DNA from: Yersinia pekkanenii
GTDB taxonomy: Bacteria; Pseudomonadota; Gammaproteobacteria; Enterobacterales; Enterobacteriaceae
Assembly: GCF_001152565.1 (NCBI RefSeq)
Contig: NZ_CQAZ01000042.1
Span: 1 to 35,472 of the forward strand
Reading direction: 5' to 3'
DNA: 35,472 nt
This document shows, in pieces, positions 1 to 9,226 of the stretch. The position numbers and the translations under genes were made by a program. Each line of letters begins with the position of its first letter. The first letter of the stretch is position 1. The notes under the pieces are model-generated. The model was not told where the DNA came from, ran no database searches, and saw only the letters and a program-made list of their open reading frames with translations.

Positions 1-171
1 ATATTTATATATTATTAATTTAATGGAAATTAAAATAACCATCAATTTAGTGATGATAATAATTTATATTGGCGCTTGCCTTTATTTATAATTTATATCA
101 GCTACCTTTATAGGTGCAGCAGATATTTATTATCACTTTCATCCTTTTATAGGGATTTGTAAGGATTACCT
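1..171 (+). promoter_or_regulatory. AT-rich leader upstream of adiC
   Basis: This stretch has no credible gene and is very AT-rich. It should contain the promoter of the adiC-adiA pair. The only clear signal is an AAGGA ribosome binding site at about 161-165, seven bases before the adiC ATG at 172. In E. coli the neighbouring AraC-type regulator AdiY sits between adiA and adiC; no part of such a gene is visible here or between the two genes. I cannot place -35 and -10 boxes reliably. Confidence 0.4.
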
Positions 172-1506
172 ATGTCTACAGATGATCAAAAAGTCGGGCT
201 TATTCCGGTAACCCTGATGGTTGCAGGGAATATCATGGGCTCTGGCGTATTCTTATTACCGGCTAATTTAGCCGCAACTGGCGGAATTGCAATCTGGGGG
301 TGGCTGGTCACTATTATTGGCGCTTTAGCACTTTCAATAGTTTATGCCAAAATGTCATCTTTGGATGAGAGTCCCGGCGGTTCCTATGCTTATGCACGGA
401 GAGCTTTTGGCCCATTTTTAGGTTACCAAACTAACGTTCTTTATTGGTTGGCATGTTGGATTGGTAATATTGCCATGGTCGTGATTGGTGTTGGTTATCT
501 CAGTTATTTTTTCCCAATTCTGAAAGAACCGATGGTATTAACCATCACTTGTATTATTTTTCTGTGGATATTTGTCGGGTTGAATATTATCGGGCCTAAA
601 ATGATTACCCGAGTTCAGGCAGTTGCCACGTCACTGGCATTGATCCCTATTGTGGGTATCGCTTTATTTGGCTGGTTTTGGTTCAAAGGCGAAACCTATA
701 TGGCGGCCTGGAATGTCAGTGGGTTGGGTACTATTGGCGCGATTCAAAGTACCTTGAATGTGACGTTGTGGTCATTTATTGGGGTGGAAACCGCCTCTGT
801 GGCTGCTGGTGTGGTGAAAAATCCAAAACGGAATGTGCCAATAGCCACTGTCGGTGGAGTCTTAATCGCGGCTGTCTGCTACGTCCTTTCTAGCAGCGCT
901 ATCATGGGGATGATCCCCAACGCAGAATTACGGGTGTCAGCATCGCCCTTTGGTGATGCCGCGCGTTTGGCATTAGGTGACACCGCCGGAGCCATAGTTT
1001 CACTCTGTGCCGCCGCGGGGTGCTTGGGGTCGTTAGGTGGCTGGACATTAGTTGCCGGGCAAACGGCAAAAGCTGCCGCAGATGATGGGCTATTCCCGCC
1101 GATTTTCGGTAAGGTCAACAACGCGGGCACCCCGGTCGCAGGACTGATTATTCTCGGGGTATTGATGACGGTATTCCAAATTAGCAGCATCTCGCCCAAT
1201 GCCGCCAAAGAGTTTGGATTAGTTTCTTCGGTTTCAGTTATTTTTACGTTGGTTCCTTATATGTATACCTGCGCTGCGCTATTGCTGGTCGGCCACGGCC
1301 ATTTAGGGACACAAGTCAAAACTTATGTCGGTATTACACTTATCGCTTTTGTCTATTGCATTTGGGCTGTAGTGGGGTCGGGAGCAGAACAGGTGATGTG
1401 GTCATTCGTTACTCTGATGGTTATTACCGCACTCTATACTTTCAATTATAACCGCACCCATAAAAATCCATTCCCGCTCGATTCTCCTGTGAAAAATGCT
1501 CAGTAA
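172..1506 (+). CDS. adiC: Arginine/agmatine antiporter AdiC
   Basis: Inner-membrane APC-superfamily exchanger that imports arginine and exports agmatine, supplying substrate to the decarboxylase encoded next and so consuming cytoplasmic protons at low pH. At 444 residues it is one shorter than E. coli AdiC and matches it over the whole length. The unwound TM1 motif GSGVF is at 23-27, with Ile21, Ser24 and Gly25 matching the substrate-contact positions. The [11 protein letters not shown] segment carries Tyr72 (the pH-sensing Tyr74 of E. coli). Tyr91, Trp200 and Trp291 match the gating aromatics Tyr93, Trp202 and Trp293. About twelve membrane segments are expected. The ATG at 172 follows AAGGA. 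adiA starts 75 bases downstream on the same strand, so the two are probably co-transcribed. Function is inferred from strong family identity. Confidence 0.97.
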   Translation: MSTDDQKVGLIPVTLMVAGNIMGSGVFLLPANLAATGGIAIWGWLVTIIGALALSIVYAKMSSLDESPGGSYAYARRAFGPFLGYQTNVLYWLACWIGNIAMVVIGVGYLSYFFPILKEPMVLTITCIIFLWIFVGLNIIGPKMITRVQAVATSLALIPIVGIALFGWFWFKGETYMAAWNVSGLGTIGAIQSTLNVTLWSFIGVETASVAAGVVKNPKRNVPIATVGGVLIAAVCYVLSSSAIMGMIPNAELRVSASPFGDAARLALGDTAGAIVSLCAAAGCLGSLGGWTLVAGQTAKAAADDGLFPPIFGKVNNAGTPVAGLIILGVLMTVFQISSISPNAAKEFGLVSSVSVIFTLVPYMYTCAALLLVGHGHLGTQVKTYVGITLIAFVYCIWAVVGSGAEQVMWSFVTLMVITALYTFNYNRTHKNPFPLDSPVKNAQ

Positions 1507-1513
1507 AACCGGA

Positions 1514-1548
1514 ATCTACCCAGCAATCGGGTAGGCATCATTGATGCT
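1514..1548 (+). other. Two adjacent hairpins between adiC and adiA
   Basis: The 75-base spacer holds CTACCC (1516-1521) pairing with GGGTAG (1529-1534) across a 7-base loop. It is followed at once by the near-perfect palindrome GCATCA-T-TGATGC (1535-1547). Neither is followed by a U-run, so these are not ordinary terminators. They could stabilise or process the message and set the adiC:adiA ratio. Visible in sequence; function is inference. Confidence 0.45.
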
Positions 1549-1581
1549 ATGTGACGAATCATAGCTAAAGGGATAAATACG

Positions 1582-3888
1582 ATGATTGATTTAAGTCGCC
1601 ATAAAAAACGTAACGTTTTAGTCGTAGACAGTAATATTCGTGATTTCAATACCGCTAATGGTCGGGCGGTTAATGAACTAATCATTGCTTTGGATGATAT
1701 TAATTTCAATGTGATTGCTGCCGCAACATTTGAAGATGGTAGCGCCACAGTCGCGTCGGATGCTTCGCTGTGTTGTATTTTTGTTGATTGGACTTCTGGC
1801 GGAAATGATGATGAATCTCACAGCCAGGCGTTTGCATTATTGCAAGATATTCGCCGTCGGAATAAATCAATTCCAGTGTTATTAATGGCAGAGCATTCAT
1901 GTATCAATAGCCTGAGCTTAGATACCATGAAACTGGTAAATGAATTTGTTTGGATGCATGAGGATACAGCGGAGTTTATTGCCGCCCGAGCCAAGGCGTT
2001 AATTAGTAAGTATTATCAGCAATTATTGCCTCCCTTTACTAAGGCGCTGTTGCAATATACACAAGATAATCCTGAGTATTCTTGGGCTGCACCCGGTCAT
2101 CAAGGTGGCGTGGCGTTCAGCAAAACAGCGGTGGGGCGTGAGTTCTTAGATTTCTTTGGCGAGAATCTGTTTCGTTCAGATACCGGTATCGAGCGGGAGT
2201 CATTAGGGTCGCTGCTGGATCATAGTGGGCCAATAAAAGAGTCTGATGCGTATGCCGCACAGATTTTCGGTGCGCATATCAGTTACTCGATGCTCAATGG
2301 CACCTCTGGTTCTAACCGCGCCATTATGGCTGCCGTGGTTGGTGAAAAACAGATCGCGTTATGTGATCGTAACTGCCATAAGTCAATTGAACAGGGGTTG
2401 GTGTTATCCGGGGCCTTACCGGTGTTTTTTATCCCGACACGTAACCGCTATGGCATCATCGGCCCGATCCCAAAAGCTCAATTTCAGCCCGCCGCCATTA
2501 CACAGAAAATTGCACAAAATCCATTGAAGTCAATGGCTTCAGATAGTCAGCCAGTCTATGCAGTCGTCACTAATTGTACCTATGACGGTATGTGTTACAA
2601 CGCGAAGCAAGCAGAGGATCTCTTAGCAAAAAGTGTCGATCAGATTCACTTTGATGAGGCGTGGTATGCCTATGCTCGCTTTAACCCGCTTTACCATGAT
2701 CGCTTTGCCATGCGTGGTTCGCCAACGGATCACTCCCCACTGGGGCCGACCGTTTTTGCCACGCAATCGACACATAAATTATTGGCCGCGTTATCACAAG
2801 CTTCTTATATCCATGTGAGAAATGGTAAAAAACCTATCGAACACTCCCGTTTTAATGAATCTTATATGTTGCAGTCCACTACCTCGCCGTTGTACGCCAT
2901 TATTGCCGCCAATGAAGTGGGCGCTGCGATGATGGAGGGTGAGCAAGGGCAAGCGCTGACACAGGAAGTTATCGACGAAGCGGTCGATTTCCGCCTGGCG
3001 CTAGCGCGTGCGCATGATGCCTTTGCCGAGCAACGTGAGTGGTTCTTTAAACCGTGGAATGCACCAGAAATCACCGACAGTAAAAGTGGTAAAAAAGTCC
3101 CCTTCGCTCAAGCATCAAGAGAACAGTTAGCCACGGATCCAGACTGCTGGGTTCTCAAACCCGGTGAGTCGTGGCATGGATTTGACCCGTTGGATGATGA
3201 TTGGTGCATGCTCGATCCCATCAAGGCCGGGATAATGGTGCCGGGTATGGGGGATGACGGCAAATTGCTAGAAAACGGCATCCCCGCAGCGATAGTGACT
3301 GAATTCCTTGGTCAGCGGGGAATTGTGCCTTCGCGAACCACTGATTTTATGGTGCTGTGCCTATTTTCAGTGGGAGTCACCAAAGGGAAATGGGGGACAC
3401 TGATCAATGTGCTATTGGAATTTAAACAGCATTACGATGGCAACACCCCGGTCTCTATTTGCCTGCCTGATTTAGCAAAGAATTATCCACAGCAATATGG
3501 GCATATGGGGCTGAAAACTCTGTGTGACACGATGTTCGCTTATATGAAAACCAGTGAAATGGACAAATTACAGGCGGAGGCGTTCAGCCATTTACCGACA
3601 CCGGTCACCTTGCCGCGTCAGGCTTTTCAGGATCATATGGCTGGGCGCTGTGAATTGTTGCCATTGGATAAATTAGCTGGGCGAATTTCCGCCGTAGGGG
3701 TGATCCCTTATCCTCCGGGGATCCCGATCGTAATGCCGGGGGAGAATTTCGGCAGCGATGGCGAACCATGGCTACGCTATATTCGCAGCCTTGCGGAATG
3801 GGGCCAGCATTTTCCTGGGTTCGAGAAGATTCTGGAGGGGTCCGAGCAGAAAAATGGGCAGTATTATATTTGGGTGCTGAAGTCATAA
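1582..3888 (+). CDS. adiA: Biodegradative arginine decarboxylase AdiA
   Basis: PLP-dependent, acid-inducible cytoplasmic decarboxylase converting arginine to agmatine and CO2. It is 768 residues long, against about 756 for E. coli AdiA. The N-terminal part (about 1-135) is the response-regulator-like wing domain of the Orn/Lys/Arg decarboxylase fold I family. The core follows with APGHQGG (170-176), NGTSGSNR (239-246), NCHKSIEQG (264-272) and FDEAWYAYARF (357-367), where Asp358 should contact the pyridine nitrogen. STHKLLAALSQAS follows, with the Schiff-base lysine at Lys399. The C-terminal domain ends in the conserved SYLRSL/HFPGFE-like region. The ATG follows an AAAGGGA ribosome binding site. 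With adiC it forms the arginine-dependent acid resistance system. No frameshift or missing active-site residue was seen. Confidence 0.96.
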   Translation: MIDLSRHKKRNVLVVDSNIRDFNTANGRAVNELIIALDDINFNVIAAATFEDGSATVASDASLCCIFVDWTSGGNDDESHSQAFALLQDIRRRNKSIPVLLMAEHSCINSLSLDTMKLVNEFVWMHEDTAEFIAARAKALISKYYQQLLPPFTKALLQYTQDNPEYSWAAPGHQGGVAFSKTAVGREFLDFFGENLFRSDTGIERESLGSLLDHSGPIKESDAYAAQIFGAHISYSMLNGTSGSNRAIMAAVVGEKQIALCDRNCHKSIEQGLVLSGALPVFFIPTRNRYGIIGPIPKAQFQPAAITQKIAQNPLKSMASDSQPVYAVVTNCTYDGMCYNAKQAEDLLAKSVDQIHFDEAWYAYARFNPLYHDRFAMRGSPTDHSPLGPTVFATQSTHKLLAALSQASYIHVRNGKKPIEHSRFNESYMLQSTTSPLYAIIAANEVGAAMMEGEQGQALTQEVIDEAVDFRLALARAHDAFAEQREWFFKPWNAPEITDSKSGKKVPFAQASREQLATDPDCWVLKPGESWHGFDPLDDDWCMLDPIKAGIMVPGMGDDGKLLENGIPAAIVTEFLGQRGIVPSRTTDFMVLCLFSVGVTKGKWGTLINVLLEFKQHYDGNTPVSICLPDLAKNYPQQYGHMGLKTLCDTMFAYMKTSEMDKLQAEAFSHLPTPVTLPRQAFQDHMAGRCELLPLDKLAGRISAVGVIPYPPGIPIVMPGENFGSDGEPWLRYIRSLAEWGQHFPGFEKILEGSEQKNGQYYIWVLKS

Positions 3889-3935
3889 TGATGACAGGCA
3901 CTTCACATTAACCTGACAGGATAATGACAAAGTGC

Positions 3936-4024
3936 CAGCGGCGGAGGGAACCGGCAGATCGTAAATATGCCGTCACATCGTCCCTGATGGCGCGGACGCT
4001 TTACTCTTCTGCCCATCCTCACCG
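3936..4024 (+). repeat. Dispersed intergenic repeat, copy 1
   Basis: This stretch downstream of adiA aligns with the reverse complement of 27272-27380. The best block is 36 bases (3989-4024 against 27272-27307) with one mismatch; its core reads GCGCGGACGCTTTACTC on this strand. Upstream of the block the copies stay recognisably related (GGCAGA..GTAAA..GCCGT), and copy 2 has roughly 20 extra bases. No ORF is shared, so this is a non-coding repeat. It may belong to a Yersinia dispersed palindromic family, but I could not test that. Confidence 0.75.
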
Positions 4025-4088
4025 TTTCACCGCGAATCAGGGGCTTACAGGTAATTTTGCAGCAGCGATGCTACGATTGGATGAGCGC

Positions 4089-4289
4089 TTAGGGTGATTC
4101 CTGACCATTGTTGGACAAGCCAGCGGGGCCAATATCAGACAATGGCGAGGATGCTGTTGTTTCGGTTTCATGTGGGGTAGTTGAACGGGTATAGATGTTC
4201 AGCCCGGCCAGAAAAACGCCACCTAATGAACTCAAAGCCATTACTGCAATCAGGATAATGAGTGCTTTTCTTAGCATAATTATTTTCAC
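4089..4289 (-). CDS. Putative small membrane protein, unrecognised
   Basis: A 66-residue frame starting at GTG (4289), with an in-frame ATG four codons later (4277). Residues about 6-30 form one hydrophobic segment preceded by Lys and Arg, consistent with an N-in membrane anchor or uncleaved signal. The rest is a Ser/Thr/Pro-rich hydrophilic tail with no motif I know. There is no good ribosome binding site before either start, which counts against it. It lies alone between the adiA repeat and the yedA-like gene. It could be a genuine small inner-membrane protein or chance. Confidence 0.4.
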   Translation of the reverse strand: MKIIMLRKALIILIAVMALSSLGGVFLAGLNIYTRSTTPHETETTASSPLSDIGPAGLSNNGQESP

Positions 4290-4398
4290 TTTTTATCTAA
4301 ACAGGGGGAATTATAATCTGTTCACTGAATGATACAACCATGTTGCATTCTTGATGCGCCGATATGCTGGACAGGCGAAGAGTATCAGTCGCTAAACC

Positions 4399-5289
4399 TT
4401 ACCGGGTTTTAAACAGGAATTTCCCTAGAGTGACCAATACTACCGCAGACACAATGATGGCCAAGGCGCACCATTCGGTAGTCGATAAACTTTCACCAGC
4501 AAAACCAATGCCCAGCAACACGGCAACCACCGGATTGACATAAGCATAGCTGGTAGCCACCGCAGGGCGGACATTCTTCAGCAAGAACATATACGCACTG
4601 ATGGCGAGCATTGAACCAAAAACAATCAGATAAAGTAGCGAAAGGATACCGCTCATACTTGGCATTCGGTTCAGTTCTTCGCCACTTAGCGTACTGGCAA
4701 GTAGCAGCACCACGCCAGCAACCAGCATCTGTGCTGCACCAGACATTGGGCCACTGGGCAGTGTCAGGCGTGAACTCCAGACTGAGCCAAAGGCCCAACT
4801 GGCGGAAGCCACTAATATCAATATTGCGCCTACCGGGTTACCCAGTAAGTTGCTGCCAGTATTCAGCAATATAATCCCTACCAGCCCGAGTGCAATTCCT
4901 GACCATTCCAGCTTGGTGTTACGCATACCCCATAACATACTGAAACACAGCGTGAATAGAGGAACCGTTGCCACCATGACTGCCGCAATGCCCGACGGGA
5001 CATGCTGGTGTTCGGCGATAGTAACCAGCCCATTGCCGATAGCTAATAATAAAATGCCGATCGCACTGGCTCCCCCCCATTGCCGTAGCGTGGGTAGGGC
5101 ATGGCCACGAATGGCGAGGAAGCTGAACAACAGTATCCCGGCGATCAGGTAACGTAAGCCGGCCATCATCAATGGTGGCCAACTTTCAACCCCGATGCGA
5201 ATGACCAGATAGGTTGAACCCCAGACGAAGTATAAGGTAAAAAGCGAACCGACCAGCAACCACATATTACGGCTATTTTGCTTCAGCAT
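4399..5289 (-). CDS. yedA: EamA/DMT-family inner-membrane transporter YedA
   Basis: A 296-residue drug/metabolite transporter superfamily protein with ten predicted membrane helices arranged as two EamA repeats. It matches E. coli YedA closely: YFVWGSTYLVIRIGVESW near the N-terminus, AEHQHVPSGIAAVMVATVP in the first repeat, and ATSYAYVNPVVAVLLG in the second. Members export small metabolites or amino-acid derivatives; the YedA substrate is unsettled, so none is assigned. It starts at ATG 5289 with a weak ribosome binding site. The gene stands alone, downstream of the porin terminator on the same strand. Confidence 0.88.
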   Translation of the reverse strand: MLKQNSRNMWLLVGSLFTLYFVWGSTYLVIRIGVESWPPLMMAGLRYLIAGILLFSFLAIRGHALPTLRQWGGASAIGILLLAIGNGLVTIAEHQHVPSGIAAVMVATVPLFTLCFSMLWGMRNTKLEWSGIALGLVGIILLNTGSNLLGNPVGAILILVASASWAFGSVWSSRLTLPSGPMSGAAQMLVAGVVLLLASTLSGEELNRMPSMSGILSLLYLIVFGSMLAISAYMFLLKNVRPAVATSYAYVNPVVAVLLGIGFAGESLSTTEWCALAIIVSAVVLVTLGKFLFKTR

Positions 5290-5446
5290 AGTTATTCAAT
5301 AAAAAAGGGGCGGTAAAACAGATAGGCATCAGTAAACATGAGAATGGCGACAGTTGGCAAAGGTTTTTATCATTTTTTTACGTTTTAATTTTTCGTTTAA
5401 ATTTTGCACTAAAATCTCAATGGATGAAAATAATTTTCCTATCAAT

Positions 5447-5474
5447 AATAAAAAGCCGGGAGTGATTTCCCGGC
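5447..5474 (-). terminator. Rho-independent terminator of the porin gene
   Basis: Reading the minus strand, GCCGGGA pairs with TCCCGGC (5455-5461 with 5468-5474, 6-base loop) and is followed by TTTTTATTA. It lies about 90 bases beyond the porin stop codon. A smaller hairpin, ACTTCA-CAC-TGAAGT at 5505-5519, lies between the stop and this terminator. Confidence 0.85.
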
Positions 5475-5562
5475 GAAAAAAGAATGATTAGAGTTGCCAG
5501 AGTCACTTCACACTGAAGTCTTCAAACAATAAAACAATGAAGGTAATTGTAATGCATCATAA

Positions 5563-6678
5563 TTAGAATTGATAAACCAGACCTACAGCCACAACGTTAT
5601 CTGTATTCAACTTCAGTTTGTTATCATCACTCAGTTGGTTGATTTTATAATCAACGTAAGTGGACATATTTTTATTGAAGTAATAATAAGCACCAATATC
5701 GACATATTTAACCAAGTCTGCGTCGCCAATACCTTCGATATCCTTGCCTTTAGATTGGATATAAGCCAACGAGGGTTTTAAACCGAAATCAAACAGATAT
5801 TGTGCGACTAATTCCACATTTTGTGTTTTATTAGCAAAACCACTGACGCTGGTTGACAGATTATTAATGGTCGCGGTACCCGAAATTGGGGTCATATTAC
5901 GGGTTTCGGCATAAGTCGCACCCAGATAAACACCGTTATCATCATATTTCAGACCGGTAGTCCAGGCATCGGCTTTATCGCCCTTACCAAAGTTGCTGTT
6001 CTTCTGTGCTGTGGTACGGTTTGATGACGCATAGGCCGCACCCACGCTGACGCCAGCACCTATTTCATAGCTGGAAGATAAACCGAAGCCGTCGCCATTT
6101 TGTTTGCTGGCATCTGCCCGTCCGTTATTACTGTCAGCCTCGCTGCCGTTCTTGCCTTGATATTGCAGCGAGAACTTCAGGCCATCAACCAGACCAAAGA
6201 AATCGGTGTTGCGGTACGTCGCAACGCCAGTCGTGCGGCCAGTCATAAAGTTGTCAGTTCTGGTGTAGCTGTCGTTACCGAACTCTGGCAACATATCGGT
6301 CCAGGCGGCGATGTCATATAATACGCCGTAGTTACGGCCATAATCGATTGAGCCTAATTTTCCGTAACGTAAACCGGCAAAGGCTAAACGTGTTTTGTTG
6401 TCTTTTGTTTCCTGGCTTTCAGCGTAGTTAGCGGCAATGTTATATTCCCACTGGCCGTAACCGGTCAGTTGGTCAGTAATTTGGGTCGCGCCTTTAAAAC
6501 CAAAGCGGACATAAGATTTATCACCATCACTTTTATTATTGTCAGAAAAGTAATGCAGTGCCTTTACTTTTCCATATAAATCAAGTTTATTACCGTCTTT
6601 GTTATAAATCTCTGCTGCGTGTGACGTAGTGGCAACTAATAAAGCCGGTACCAAGATTGCCAGAATATTACGTTTCAT
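5563..6678 (-). CDS. General porin of the OmpC/OmpF/PhoE family
   Basis: A 371-residue trimeric outer-membrane porin precursor for passive diffusion of small hydrophilic solutes. Residues 1-21 are a typical signal peptide ending SHA, and the mature protein begins [17 protein letters not shown], the family's first strand. Alternating beta strands follow, with the constriction-loop motif here as LPEFGNDS (PEFGGD in most relatives). The C-terminal strand ends VYQF, the terminal Phe being the outer-membrane assembly signal. An AGGG ribosome binding site precedes the ATG. It is transcribed divergently from dinG. I cannot decide between the ompC, ompF, ompN and phoE names, because Yersinia has several paralogues; no symbol is given. 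Osmolarity control by OmpR is likely from the family, but I did not locate sites. Confidence 0.92.
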   Translation of the reverse strand: MKRNILAILVPALLVATTSHAAEIYNKDGNKLDLYGKVKALHYFSDNNKSDGDKSYVRFGFKGATQITDQLTGYGQWEYNIAANYAESQETKDNKTRLAFAGLRYGKLGSIDYGRNYGVLYDIAAWTDMLPEFGNDSYTRTDNFMTGRTTGVATYRNTDFFGLVDGLKFSLQYQGKNGSEADSNNGRADASKQNGDGFGLSSSYEIGAGVSVGAAYASSNRTTAQKNSNFGKGDKADAWTTGLKYDDNGVYLGATYAETRNMTPISGTATINNLSTSVSGFANKTQNVELVAQYLFDFGLKPSLAYIQSKGKDIEGIGDADLVKYVDIGAYYYFNKNMSTYVDYKINQLSDDNKLKLNTDNVVAVGLVYQF

Positions 6679-6939
6679 ATTTTGCCCTGTTTCTCTTATT
6701 TAAAAAGCCGCGAGTAGTGGAATTTTTTTCTGTGTTCAATATCTGTCTGAATTCGTCCAGCGCAGAATTTTTACCGCATCTGTGTGATATATTTATGACA
6801 AATCATAAATAACTGTGACATTGCGTAAATTTCATCCCGCTGTCATTTGTGCAAGAAGGGGACCTGATGGTGCTTTCGGGCTGACGTGAGCGTTGTGGTG
6901 TGGGAGAATAGGGCAACATTCAGTTTAGATAAGACATGC

Positions 6940-9123
6940 ATGGCGTTGTCCCCGGCAGTAAAAGAACAAATCAGTCAGTGGTATAAGGCTCTTTCGCAGC
7001 AGATCCCGGATTTTATTCCCCGGGCACCACAGCGCCAGATGATCGCCGAAGTGGCGAAAACGCTGGCCGGTGATGCTGGCCGTCATTTGGCTATCGAGGC
7101 ACCGACTGGTGTTGGCAAAACCCTGTCCTATTTGATCCCTGGTATTGCGATCAGCCGTGCAGAAAGTAAGCCGCTGGTGGTCAGTACCGCGAATGTGGCG
7201 TTACAGGATCAGATTTACAGCAAAGATTTGCCGCTGCTGAAGAAAATTATCCCTGATCTTAAGTTCACCGGTGCTTTTGGGCGCGGGCGCTACGTCTGTC
7301 CGCGTAATCTGGCCGCGATGTGCACCGATGTTTCTGGGCAGGGGGATCTATCCCTGTTTCTCGGCGATGAACTGGCTCCTGCTAATGGCGAGGAACAAGC
7401 GACTTGCCTGGCGCTATCTAAGTCGCTAAGCAGCCATAGCTGGGACGGGCTGCGCGACCATCATCAACGGGCACTCAGTGACAGCTTATGGGCCAAACTG
7501 AGTACTGATAAAGCCAATTGCCTTGGGCGTAATTGCCATTATTTTCGTGAATGCCCGTTTTTTATTGCCCGTAAAGAAATAGAAAGTGCTGATGTGGTGG
7601 TCGCCAACCATGCATTGGTGATGGCTGCATTAGAAACTGAATCTGTGTTACCTAATCCGAAAGAGTTGCTGCTGGTTTTGGATGAAGGCCATCATCTACC
7701 CGATGTCGCGCGGGATTCTTTGGAAATTGAGGGCGAGATAACCGCATTCTTTGCCAATATGCAGTTGGATATGATAGTGCGGTTGGTGGACCAATGCATG
7801 GTGCAATACCGGCCTAAAAATCCGCCTGGGTTGTCTAATCCAGAGCGCTTGAAGGGCCATTGTGAGCAGTTGCGTGAGTTGATGTTGAGTGTGGAACAGC
7901 AGGTCAGTCAACTGCTACCTGCCGAGGGCAACCCGGCCGTGTATCGCTTTGAAATGGGCGAACTGCCCGGCAGTCTGACGGACGATTGTGCCAAATTATT
8001 CAAGCTGACGGATGCCCTGCGCGGTTTAGTGGAATTTGTACTCAATGATTTGAGCGAACAAACCGGCAAGCACGATATTGTCCGATTACATCGTGCCATT
8101 TTGCAAATGAGCAGGACACTGGGTTATTTGGATGCCATGAGCAAACTGTGGCGGTTAGCCGCGATGGATAAAGCCTCAAATGCGCCTATTTCCAAGTGGG
8201 TAACCCGTGATTATCGCGAGAATCAAACGCATCTCTATTTCCATTGCGTCGGGATACGCGTTAGTGATCAGTTAGATAAGATGTTATGGCGCAAAGTCCC
8301 CCATGTGATTGTGACGTCGGCGACATTGCGCTCACTGAATAGCTTTGCCCGTTTGCAGGAACTCAGTGGGCTGAGTGAGAAGGCCGGTGATCGGTTTGAA
8401 GCCCTGTCATCACCGTTTAATCATATTGAACAGGGCAAGCTTATCATTCCCAAAATGCGCTTTGAGCCGACGATGGCCCATGAAGCTGAACATTTGGCAG
8501 AAATGGCGCAATTTTTCCGCACGCAACACGCCAGTGGACGGCATAAAGGCATGTTGATTTTGTTCAGCAGCCATCGGGCGATGCAAACCTTCCTCAGTCA
8601 TGTGACTGACTTGCGCTTGATGCTGTTGGTTCAGGGGGATCAACCCCGTTACCGACTGGTAGAAGAGCATCGTAAGCGGGTGAGTAATGGTACTGCCAGT
8701 GTCTTGATTGGCTTGCAATCCTTCGCCGAAGGGCTGGATTTGAAAGGTGAATTACTGACTCAGGTTCATATTCATAAAATCTCGTTTCCACCTATCGACA
8801 GCCCAGTGATCCTCACTGAAGGTGAGTGGTTGAAGTCGTTAAAACGTTATCCGTTTGAAGTACAAAGTCTGCCAAGTGCCTCGTTTAATCTGATTCAGCA
8901 GGTTGGGAGGTTGATCCGCAGTAATGAATGCCGTGGTGAGATTGTTATTTACGATCGGCGTTTACTAACCAAGGGTTATGGTTCGCGATTGTTAGCCGCG
9001 TTGCCGGTTTTCCCGATCGAGCAACCGGATATGCCAGAAGGCGTGATTGTTCCTGCTCCGGTGTTAAAGGCTGCGGTTAAGCCAACGGTGAAGAGAGGGC
9101 GGAGGAAACGGACGGCGTTATAG
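6940..9123 (+). CDS. dinG: ATP-dependent DNA helicase DinG
   Basis: XPD-like superfamily 2 helicase moving 5'-3', with an iron-sulfur cluster, acting on R-loops and damaged forks. The ATG at 6940 gives MALSPAVKEQI and 727 residues, matching the E. coli start; an earlier in-frame GTG at 6886 adds 18 residues unlike the family. Walker A APTGVGKT is at 54-61. The four cluster cysteines fall at 120, 194, 199 and 205, the same numbers as in E. coli. The Walker B/DEAH variant is DEGHH (248-252). Motifs near the C-terminus include SATLRSLNSFARLQE, GLQSFAEGLDLKG and QQVGRLIRS. In E. coli the gene is LexA-controlled; I found no clear CTGT-N8-ACAG box in 6679-6939. ybiB follows after 103 bases. Confidence 0.96.
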   Translation: MALSPAVKEQISQWYKALSQQIPDFIPRAPQRQMIAEVAKTLAGDAGRHLAIEAPTGVGKTLSYLIPGIAISRAESKPLVVSTANVALQDQIYSKDLPLLKKIIPDLKFTGAFGRGRYVCPRNLAAMCTDVSGQGDLSLFLGDELAPANGEEQATCLALSKSLSSHSWDGLRDHHQRALSDSLWAKLSTDKANCLGRNCHYFRECPFFIARKEIESADVVVANHALVMAALETESVLPNPKELLLVLDEGHHLPDVARDSLEIEGEITAFFANMQLDMIVRLVDQCMVQYRPKNPPGLSNPERLKGHCEQLRELMLSVEQQVSQLLPAEGNPAVYRFEMGELPGSLTDDCAKLFKLTDALRGLVEFVLNDLSEQTGKHDIVRLHRAILQMSRTLGYLDAMSKLWRLAAMDKASNAPISKWVTRDYRENQTHLYFHCVGIRVSDQLDKMLWRKVPHVIVTSATLRSLNSFARLQELSGLSEKAGDRFEALSSPFNHIEQGKLIIPKMRFEPTMAHEAEHLAEMAQFFRTQHASGRHKGMLILFSSHRAMQTFLSHVTDLRLMLLVQGDQPRYRLVEEHRKRVSNGTASVLIGLQSFAEGLDLKGELLTQVHIHKISFPPIDSPVILTEGEWLKSLKRYPFEVQSLPSASFNLIQQVGRLIRSNECRGEIVIYDRRLLTKGYGSRLLAALPVFPIEQPDMPEGVIVPAPVLKAAVKPTVKRGRRKRTAL

Positions 9124-9226
9124 TGATAATATTTCAGTGAAATTTAATCTGATTTAGGTTTATTGCCTGATTTATGTTTAACACTGAGTTTATGCTAACG
9201 AGTACTGACAGGGGAAATGCCGCACC

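Noticed and set aside
879-1208. Long frame opposite adiC, and similar frames opposite adiA, dinG, glnP, ybiT and moeA
   Set aside because: They lie inside strongly conserved genes, have no ribosome binding sites and no recognisable motifs.
6679-6939. LexA box expected before dinG
   Set aside because: Several CTGT and CAG words occur, but none forms CTGT-N8-ACAG with acceptable spacing, so no SOS box is claimed.
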